Assembly: GCF_004331735.1 (NCBI RefSeq)
Contig: NZ_SJSO01000027.1
Coordinates: 1-64,000 of the forward strand
DNA length: 64,000 nt
Reading direction: 5' to 3'
DNA from: Pedobacter psychrodurus
Lineage (GTDB): Bacteria; Bacteroidota; Bacteroidia; Sphingobacteriales; Sphingobacteriaceae
A program made the translations under genes and the position numbers. Below are positions 57,638 to 64,000 of the stretch, in pieces. How positions within the stretch are numbered: the first letter of the stretch is position 1; each line of letters starts with the position of its first letter. Under the pieces are notes generated by a model. That model was given only the letters and a program-made list of their open reading frames with translations, was not told the DNA's origin and did no database searches.

Positions 57638-59323
57638 CTATTCCACTCCCAACAATACACCCGAAACATTCCATGCGCTTGAGCTCGAACCTTCAGGCTT
57701 ACCCATTGGGATGGTTACTTTTATAGTATGTGCGCCTGCCTTTAAATCGCCTAAGCTGATCCATTCCGGATTGGTAACCGTTCCCGGGCACCAGTTCGAG
57801 CGGCTTAAATCAGATGAGGAAAGACCAGTTTCGAAATTTCCAGAGGCAGGGTTCGATAATCGGTAAGAACCGCAATCCTGTCGCCATGGCGTAAAAGCGA
57901 ATGCTTCTTTTTCATCCAGCCAGATGGTATTTTTTCTTGGCACAAACTCATCTCCATTACCCCAGCCACCATGACCAGTCGTAATGTAACGCAGTTTTGC
58001 ATCTTTTAGGTCCTTAGCCAAGGTAAAGGAAACCTCTAAACCTTTATCACTACTGAACATCGTTGCATATTCTTGTCCAGCCATTTCCATTACATTAGTC
58101 GAATTAAATAAAGGCAAAATAACTTCTTTGGCTTCTTTTTGTCTTCCACCGTTATGAAGTGTAATATTTAAAGAAACTTTATGTCCTCCTTTATCGTAAT
58201 TACCAACAAAAACAGCTACCCAAACTTCTTTTCCATTTACTAGCGGAAACAATTCTGAAACATCCTGCCTGTAATAAACTTTCTCCGCCCAATTTTTATC
58301 TTTCAGTTTTAAGGTATTGTATTTACCAACCCCAAAAGGGGTAAAGAAGCGCATCAACTCTATAACAGGATTATAATTTGCTGTGGCAACAACACCCTGG
58401 TATTTCTTCCCATTGCCATTATCATAAACTGGTAAGTCTTTAACCGAATTTTTAAGCGCATCCATTAAACTGATTTGTTTATCTGTCGGGATGATAAACA
58501 CCGATCCCGTTCTATCGTAAGCATCGCCATTCGATTGTTCAGTTAAATCGACAAAAACGTTAGGGTTAGACTGAAATTCAGGGAATTTAACTTTCCTTGC
58601 AATCACTGTTCCTCCCGCAAACCGGAATATAGAGTCATTCGATTGTGGTTTATCAATAAAATTAATCGTTTCGTTATTAAAAACACTTAGTGTGGTAAAC
58701 CTGCTTTTCCAGAGTAAATCTTTATAGGTTAATCCATCAGTTAGCTTGGCACTTATTTTTTGCAAATCGATTGGTTTCGAATTTTTAACTTCTTCAATTT
58801 TTGTAGCAGTTACAAAGCTACTGCCATTACGCACTTGCTCTAAAACCAGACCGAGACTCTGGCCCAAACTGGTTGGTGCAGCTTTTATACCCGCATCAGT
58901 AGTATACCATAAATCTATTCTATTTGAATTTACAACAGTAGTGGCCTTTTTACAGGTATAACCCAAAATTACTTTGGTTTCATTACTCAACTCAAAAGTT
59001 TGTTTGCCAATTGCAGCACTGTCGGCGGTTGCAATCTGCTTATCTGCACTTAAATCGGCAACCTGAAATAAAATTTGTGCAGGTTTGGTAACAATGTTCT
59101 GCTCGTAAGGATACTTTGCTTTACGATCAAGAATAGCTGCATTGCTGATTAAATTCTGATTTGCGGAAGCCATCACTACTGTGGCATTCCGGTCCTCTTT
59201 CGGCTTTCCGTCAGCCGAACGGAAGTAAACTATTTTATAAACCGCATTACTTTTAAGTACGGCTTGGGCGTTTGCGCCAAAAGAAATAAAAAGGGATAAT
59301 GTAAGGATGTAGAAATGTTTCAT
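57638..59323 (-). CDS. Secreted GLPGLI plus PNGase F-like protein
   Basis: This 561-residue protein has a signal peptide (HFYILTLSLFISFGANAQA). The first half (about 20-185) is GLPGLI-like, including TKVILGYTCKKATTVV and RIDLWYTTDAGIKAAPTSLG. The second half resembles the two jelly rolls of PNGase F (peptide-N-glycosidase): GDAYDRTGSVFIIPTDKQIS, FFTPFGVGKYNT, WVAVFVGNYDKGGHKVSLNI, RYITTGHGGWGNGDEFVPRK, FTPWRQDCGSYRLSNPASG and SRSNWCPGTVTNP. Such enzymes remove N-glycans from glycoproteins; catalytic activity cannot be confirmed from sequence. I start at the ATG at 59323. The frame is open 183 bases further but codes only palindromic-repeat residues. Confidence 0.85.
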   Translation of the reverse strand: MKHFYILTLSLFISFGANAQAVLKSNAVYKIVYFRSADGKPKEDRNATVVMASANQNLISNAAILDRKAKYPYEQNIVTKPAQILFQVADLSADKQIATADSAAIGKQTFELSNETKVILGYTCKKATTVVNSNRIDLWYTTDAGIKAAPTSLGQSLGLVLEQVRNGSSFVTATKIEEVKNSKPIDLQKISAKLTDGLTYKDLLWKSRFTTLSVFNNETINFIDKPQSNDSIFRFAGGTVIARKVKFPEFQSNPNVFVDLTEQSNGDAYDRTGSVFIIPTDKQISLMDALKNSVKDLPVYDNGNGKKYQGVVATANYNPVIELMRFFTPFGVGKYNTLKLKDKNWAEKVYYRQDVSELFPLVNGKEVWVAVFVGNYDKGGHKVSLNITLHNGGRQKEAKEVILPLFNSTNVMEMAGQEYATMFSSDKGLEVSFTLAKDLKDAKLRYITTGHGGWGNGDEFVPRKNTIWLDEKEAFAFTPWRQDCGSYRLSNPASGNFETGLSSSDLSRSNWCPGTVTNPEWISLGDLKAGAHTIKVTIPMGKPEGSSSSAWNVSGVLLGVE

Positions 59324-59410
59324 TGTGGTTAAAAAAACCAAATATAAGCATAAAAGTCCGAGGTCCGAGGTCAGGAATTGGAAGAAAGAATTACATTCTA
59401 ATAGAAAAGT

Positions 59411-59512
59411 CGTCATTGCGAGAAGGAACGACGAAGCAATCTTAGAACGATGGCTTATAGCGACCGCATTAAGATTGCTTCGTCGGCTGAAAAAGCCTTC
59501 TCGCAATGACGA
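59411..59512. repeat. Palindromic repeat, family A (long copy)
   Basis: CGTCATTGCGAGAAGGAACG at the left is matched by GCCTTCTCGCAATGACGACC at the right, and AAGCAATCTTAG by TTAAGATTGCTTCG inside. It separates the PNGase F-like gene's start and the cytidine deaminase 3' end. Confidence 0.8.
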
Positions 59513-59535
59513 CCTGTCGAGAAATGCGTCCCCGC

Positions 59536-60024
59536 CTACCTCTCCAACCTATCCTCAACAAAAGCAAAAGGCAATAAACTCTTCACACTTGAAACTTTTA
59601 ATACTTCTCCGTTTAGGCAATAAAAAATCACCTCAATTGGTGCATTTTGCTTACGTTCAAACTCTGCCATCACCTGCAAACAGCCGCCACATGAGGTAAT
59701 GGGTTTTAAAATTTCAAAATTATCAGTTTGGGCAGTTATGGCCATACTTTCTATAACAGCATTTGGATAGGTAGCACCAATGGTAAAAAGGGCGACACGC
59801 TCTGCACAAAGTCCTGATGGATACGCTAAATTTTCCTGATTGCTTCCTAATACCGTTTCGCCAGAGGCCAAACGGATTGCCGTACCAACCCTGAATTTAG
59901 AATAAGGAGAATATGAAGTTTTTAAAGCCTGCTCTGCAAGTTCACAAAGCGTCCTATCCACCAATTTTAATTCTGTAATACTTTCGTATTGTTCAAAAGA
60001 TATATTTAGATTTATTGAATTCAT
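59536..60024 (-). CDS. cdd: Cytidine deaminase
   Basis: This 162-residue zinc enzyme deaminates (deoxy)cytidine in pyrimidine salvage. The zinc and catalytic motifs are SGLCAERVALFTIGATYPN (Cys-Ala-Glu, with the catalytic Glu; Cys is the first ligand, as in tetrameric CDA) and TSCGGCLQVMAEFERKQNAP (the C-x-x-C pair with SCGGC where PCGxC is usual). SYSPYSKFRVGTAIRLASGE and GSNQENLAYPSGLCAE are the substrate strands. This single-domain tetrameric type is slightly longer than usual (about 130-140). Upstream, it is divergent from the TamB-like gene. Confidence 0.94.
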   Translation of the reverse strand: MNSINLNISFEQYESITELKLVDRTLCELAEQALKTSYSPYSKFRVGTAIRLASGETVLGSNQENLAYPSGLCAERVALFTIGATYPNAVIESMAITAQTDNFEILKPITSCGGCLQVMAEFERKQNAPIEVIFYCLNGEVLKVSSVKSLLPFAFVEDRLER

Positions 60025-60173
60025 TTGTAACTGATTATGAAACCGCCAATGTTAAATTTTTATAGCGGGCGAACAATTTAAGTTATTTTTTGTATTATTT
60101 AGTAAAAACTGCCTTAAAATTAATTTTAATGGCATGCTTTTAGCATTTATCAAAATACCAAACACGCTTAGCT
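60025..60173. other. Divergent promoter region between cdd and the tamB-like gene
   Basis: It is AT-rich with no gene. A direct TTTTAATGGCATGCTTTTAGCA segment lies at 60124-60145. It must contain both promoters; I see no strong TAnnTTTG box. Confidence 0.4.
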
Positions 60174-63100
60174 TTGAATAGATACGTACGTAAAAGTCTC
60201 AAAATTTTATTGTGGGTAATTGCTTCCATCATCATCCTGGTTGTCGGTTTAGCCCTGTCTTTAAATATTCCTGCCGTTCAGAATTTTGTTAAGGGTAAAG
60301 CCATAAACTATCTTAAAAACAAAACCAAAACGGAAGTGAGTTTGGAAAGCATTAAAATTGCTTTGCCCAAAGATGTGGTTTTGAACAAGTTTTACATTGA
60401 AGACCGTAAAGGCGATACCTTATTATATGCTGAAAAACTGGCAGTTGATATCAGCTTATTTAAGCTGTTAAAAAACACCATTGAGGTTAACAATATCGAA
60501 CTGAAAAACATACGTGCAAATGTTAAGCGCATTAGTCCCGATACAACTTTCAACTTTTCGTTCCTGGTTGATGCTTTTATGAGCGATCAGAAAAAGCCTG
60601 AAGAAAAAGTAGATAAAGACACCGCCTCTACCCTTAAATTCTCTGTTGATAAAGTTTCTTTTGAAGATATAGGTATCACCTACCGCGATGATGTTGCGGG
60701 TAATGATGTGAAATTATACCTTGGTGCGTTTAAAACCCAAATCAAAGATTTCGATTTAACCAATCAGCACTATGTAATTAAAGAATTAAGCTTAGTTAAT
60801 ACTTCTTTACGTTATTTACAGCAAAAACCCTTAACCCATCTGGTGCAACACATCACCAACAGTGTTGATAGCAGTGAGAAAGAACAGGGAAAATTACCAT
60901 TAATCGAAGTACAGAACTTCATTTTCAGCAATGTAAAGGTAAATTACGACGATCAGCTATCCACAACCAAAGCTGTTGCCGATGTAAATGATCTTGGTCT
61001 GGTAAATCTGAAAGTAGATTTAACCAACAGTAAATATTCTGTTGATGATGCACACTTAAACAAATCGAATATTCTCTTTGCTTTTAAGCCAGCACCGAAT
61101 AACGATTTAAAGAAAGTTAAAGATACCGTAGTTCCCGAAAAATCGCCTCTGGGTTTAACTATAAAAAACATCAGTTTAGCCGATAACAGTGTACAGTTCG
61201 ATAATCTTGGGGCGAAACCTGCAGCAAAAGGAATGGACTTTAACCACCTAAAAATTAACCAGCTCAATTTAGGTGCTAGTGATGTGGCTTATAGCGCTGC
61301 AGGTATAAAAGCCAATGTTAAAAACGGGTCGTTAAAAGAGAAAAGTGGCTTTGTACTGGATCAGTTGAGCGGTAATGCTGTTTATAATGACAAACAGATT
61401 AAACTGAGTAATTTCGTTTTAAAAACGCCTAATACTTCAATCGAAAATGCGACTGAATTAAATTTTACCTCAATGGAGGATTTAACCAAACATCCTGAAC
61501 GAGTGAAATTAAATCTAGCATTTAAAAACACAAACATTGGTTTAAAAGATGCTGGTTTTTTCAGTGATGCCATTCCAGCCAATTACCGTAACGAAAAAAT
61601 AAAATTGAATGCCGATATTAATGGCTACCTAAATAACCTGAACATTACAAAACTGCAGGTCAGCGGATTGAAAAATACGCAGATTGATATTAGTGGAAAG
61701 GCAAAAGGTTTGCCTGATATCAAAAAAACCTATCTCGATTTAAACATCAAAAAGATTCATATAACTAAACGAGATATTTTGGTGGTTGTGCCTAAAAAAT
61801 CGCTGCCACCAACAATCGAATTGCCCAATGTAATTGATGCGAAGGGTACTTTTAAAGGTTCAATGGCCGATTTTAATACCAACATGAATATCCAGACGGA
61901 TATGGGTGGAGCTATTTTGGTGGCAGGAATGAAAGGGCCAAAAGGTAAAGAAAGTTATAAGGCAGATATCAGTTTAAACAACTTTAATGTAGGTAGACTT
62001 TTAAAAATGCAACCTAAATTAGGTAGGGTTTCGGTCAAAGCAAATGTTGCTGGCACAGGACTCGATCCTAAAAAGATTAATGCAAAGTTTAACGCAAAGG
62101 TGATTAGTGCTTACTACAATAAATATACCTATCGTAATTTAAACCTTGCCGGTAATTATAGTAACCAGAACATCAGCATTAAAAGTAGCATGCCCGATAG
62201 CAATGCCAACTTTAATTTAGATGCTAAAGTGAATCTGGCAGGGAAATACCCTGCAGTAAAAGCTGATTTAAATTTAAAGCAAGTAAACTTACAGGCATTA
62301 AACTTTAGTCCAACGGTATTAAGTGCTGCAGGTATAGTTAAAGTAGACCTGGCCACTGCCGATGCCGATTATTTAAACGGTTCGGTTGATATAACCAGCC
62401 TGCAATTAGTAAAAGACAAACAAAAGATTAATGTAGATACGATTTCCATCCGTTCAAAATCAACCGCTACAGAAAACGAACTGACCTTAAAATCTGAAAT
62501 ACTATCGGCAAAAATTGATGGCAAGTACCAGCTGACCAAAGTAAGTAATGCCATCATCAACGAAATTAATAAATACTACGCCTTCGGTACCGTTACCAAA
62601 GTGCCCGATCAGCGGTTAAGGTTTTTTGTGCAGGTTTACGACTCTAAATTATTAAAGGAATTTGTGCCTGAATTAACGGTATTTAAACAATCGCAATTTT
62701 ACGGATTAATTGATACACAAAAAGACAGCTTACAGATTAAAGGTAATTTCCCTCAGGTAGTATATGGTGACTTTAAGGTAGATACCACTGTATTGAACAT
62801 CAATAACGATAACAACAAATTAGATTATAGTTTAACCGTTAAGAGTCTTCAAAGTCCGGCTATTGCGCTTTTCAATACAGAAATAAGTGGCGATGCAGCC
62901 AACAATAACTTAGGCGTAAACATCTTCCTGCGCGATAGGCAACTTAAAAACAAATATGTAATTGGCGGTACTTTCCAATCGATTAATAAAGATTTTAAAT
63001 TCACTTTAGATCCACAGAAACTATTGCTCGATTATCAAAAATGGGTGGTTTCGCAAAACAATTACATTCAATTTGGCGCATCGGGCATATTGGTTAATCA

Positions 63101-64000
63101 ATTCCAGATCAGCAACAGTGGCCAATCGCTTTCTATAAATAGTAACCCTACCGAGCCAAATGCACCATTGGCTGTAGCGTTTAAAGATTTCCAATTGGAA
63201 ACCTTAACCAAATTTGCAGAAACCGATACTACTTTGGTTGGTGGCCGTTTAAACGGAACTGCAAATGTTAAAGACCTGGCCAGCACACCAAAATTTGAGG
63301 CGAACCTAACTATCGATCAACTGCGCTATCAAAAAGATCAGTTGGGTACCTTACGTTTAGCTGTAAACAACAATACCGAAAATGCTTTCGAAGTAAATGT
63401 TGCCTTAACTGGTGTGCACGAGTTAAGAGTTAACGGATTTTATTATACCGCGCCAGAAAGTGCGTTAGATCTTAAGGTAAATATCGATAAGATTGAAATG
63501 AAAAACATTGAGAGTTTATCTGCGGGTCAGCTTAAAAACGGCACAGGTACCTTAACCGGAGCACTTACTGTTAAAGGTGCCCTAACGGCACCGAAAATAC
63601 TCGGCGATTTAACTTTCAATAATGCAGGGATCAGAGTGGCTTACGTAAACTCCTATTTCCGCATGCCGAATGAGAAAATATCGTTTACCAATGAAGGCAT
63701 CAGTTTTAACAACTTTACATTGATTGATTCTTTAAATCAAAAAGCAACAGTAAACGGAAAGGTTTACACCAACGATTTTAAAAACTACCGTTTCGGTTTA
63801 GACATCCGGACGAACAATTTCAGGGCGATCAATTCTACCGCAGCCGATAATGATATGATTTATGGAACGGTATTTTTAACCAGCAGCATCAAAGTACGCG
63901 GAGATTTGAACCAGCCAGATGTAAACATGAATGTCAATGTGAATAAGGGTACAAAATTCTTTTTCGCTTTGCCTTCAAGTGATCCGGCGATTATTGATCA
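60174..64000 (+). CDS. TamB-like/AsmA-type translocation module protein (partial, runs off right edge)
   Basis: An uninterrupted frame of 1275 codons runs to the window end. It starts NRYVRKSLKILLWVIASIII, a signal anchor, then LVVGLALSLNIPAVQNFVKG and KAINYLKNKTKTEVSLESIK, the typical AsmA/TamB N-terminus. The rest is a long series of beta-rich repeats of TamB (DUF490) type. Such proteins bridge inner and outer membranes and help lipid transport or outer-membrane protein assembly. I start at TTG 60174: the nearest upstream in-frame codons lead to a stop at 60141 with no ATG between, and the first in-frame ATG is more than 100 codons downstream. The C-terminal end (DUF490 domain) lies beyond the window. 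Confidence 0.9.
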   Translation, partial: MNRYVRKSLKILLWVIASIIILVVGLALSLNIPAVQNFVKGKAINYLKNKTKTEVSLESIKIALPKDVVLNKFYIEDRKGDTLLYAEKLAVDISLFKLLKNTIEVNNIELKNIRANVKRISPDTTFNFSFLVDAFMSDQKKPEEKVDKDTASTLKFSVDKVSFEDIGITYRDDVAGNDVKLYLGAFKTQIKDFDLTNQHYVIKELSLVNTSLRYLQQKPLTHLVQHITNSVDSSEKEQGKLPLIEVQNFIFSNVKVNYDDQLSTTKAVADVNDLGLVNLKVDLTNSKYSVDDAHLNKSNILFAFKPAPNNDLKKVKDTVVPEKSPLGLTIKNISLADNSVQFDNLGAKPAAKGMDFNHLKINQLNLGASDVAYSAAGIKANVKNGSLKEKSGFVLDQLSGNAVYNDKQIKLSNFVLKTPNTSIENATELNFTSMEDLTKHPERVKLNLAFKNTNIGLKDAGFFSDAIPANYRNEKIKLNADINGYLNNLNITKLQVSGLKNTQIDISGKAKGLPDIKKTYLDLNIKKIHITKRDILVVVPKKSLPPTIELPNVIDAKGTFKGSMADFNTNMNIQTDMGGAILVAGMKGPKGKESYKADISLNNFNVGRLLKMQPKLGRVSVKANVAGTGLDPKKINAKFNAKVISAYYNKYTYRNLNLAGNYSNQNISIKSSMPDSNANFNLDAKVNLAGKYPAVKADLNLKQVNLQALNFSPTVLSAAGIVKVDLATADADYLNGSVDITSLQLVKDKQKINVDTISIRSKSTATENELTLKSEILSAKIDGKYQLTKVSNAIINEINKYYAFGTVTKVPDQRLRFFVQVYDSKLLKEFVPELTVFKQSQFYGLIDTQKDSLQIKGNFPQVVYGDFKVDTTVLNINNDNNKLDYSLTVKSLQSPAIALFNTEISGDAANNNLGVNIFLRDRQLKNKYVIGGTFQSINKDFKFTLDPQKLLLDYQKWVVSQNNYIQFGASGILVNQFQISNSGQSLSINSNPTEPNAPLAVAFKDFQLETLTKFAETDTTLVGGRLNGTANVKDLASTPKFEANLTIDQLRYQKDQLGTLRLAVNNNTENAFEVNVALTGVHELRVNGFYYTAPESALDLKVNIDKIEMKNIESLSAGQLKNGTGTLTGALTVKGALTAPKILGDLTFNNAGIRVAYVNSYFRMPNEKISFTNEGISFNNFTLIDSLNQKATVNGKVYTNDFKNYRFGLDIRTNNFRAINSTAADNDMIYGTVFLTSSIKVRGDLNQPDVNMNVNVNKGTKFFFALPSSDPAIID

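Noticed and set aside
59324..59506. N-terminal extension of the PNGase F-like protein
   Set aside because: The residues are encoded by a palindromic repeat; a good signal peptide begins at the ATG at 59323.
60953..63286. Several minus-strand open frames of 60-105 codons
   Set aside because: They lie entirely inside the long plus-strand TamB-like gene, which is open throughout with typical protein composition. The minus-strand frames are shadows.

Overview
The window is low-GC bacterial DNA from a member of the Bacteroidota, most probably Sphingobacteriaceae (Pedobacter-like). The reasons are GLPGLI, ORF6N, DUF4230 and PNGase F-type proteins, a long two-part IspG, a long TamB-like protein, candidate TAnnTTTG promoter boxes, weak Shine-Dalgarno sites, and intergenic DNA packed with short palindromic repeats.

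Region 1 (1-1470) is an accessory-looking junction. It holds a transposase C-terminal remnant, a HigBA toxin-antitoxin pair with an operator-like inverted repeat and flanking direct repeats, and a decayed alpha/beta-hydrolase tail. Region 2 (1500-19630, + strand) is an almost complete branched-chain amino acid locus: ilvE, a methyltransferase, ilvD, an ORF6N gene, ilvB, ilvN, a DinB-family gene, ilvC, leuC, an ABM-domain gene, leuD, a ModF-like double ATPase, leuB, leuA, ilvA and a cupin. Two short leader ORFs full of Leu/Val/Ile codons, each followed by a strong intrinsic terminator, precede ilvE and ilvD. Each also carries a segment that can pair with the terminator's 5' arm, so both look like classical ribosome-mediated attenuators.

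Region 3 (19770-25770) holds a DUF4230 protein, a lipoprotein, an orphan ABC ATPase, an ECF sigma factor with a probable anti-sigma partner and an outer-membrane protein, and another beta-barrel protein. Region 4 (25950-37120, - strand) is a haem synthesis cluster. In transcription order it reads hemA, a hemC-hemD fusion, hemB, hemL, histidine kinase, response regulator, TPR protein, hemE, a ParE-type toxin-antitoxin pair, a 76-aa unknown and hemJ. Coproporphyrinogen oxidase/dehydrogenase and ferrochelatase are not in the window.

Region 5 (37250-54030) is mixed: DoxX, two alpha/beta hydrolases, MscS channel, ispG (with a repeat-derived in-frame insertion), GYF/RDD, LiaF-like and PspC membrane proteins, SDR, an MlaE/MlaF-type transporter pair, an orphan antitoxin, an RNA methyltransferase-like protein, an unknown lipoprotein, msrA, an acyl-CoA dehydrogenase-like protein and pnuC under a TPP riboswitch. 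Region 6 (54300-64000) has the topoisomerase IV A subunit, a GLPGLI/PNGase F-like secreted protein, cytidine deaminase, and a TamB-like gene that runs off the right edge.

No rRNA, tRNA, CRISPR array or complete insertion sequence was found. The most notable regulatory content is the pair of ilv attenuators and the TPP riboswitch with an 82-nt extra hairpin. The most notable genome-scale signal is the set of repeat families that fill nearly every gap and in places extend into coding sequences.
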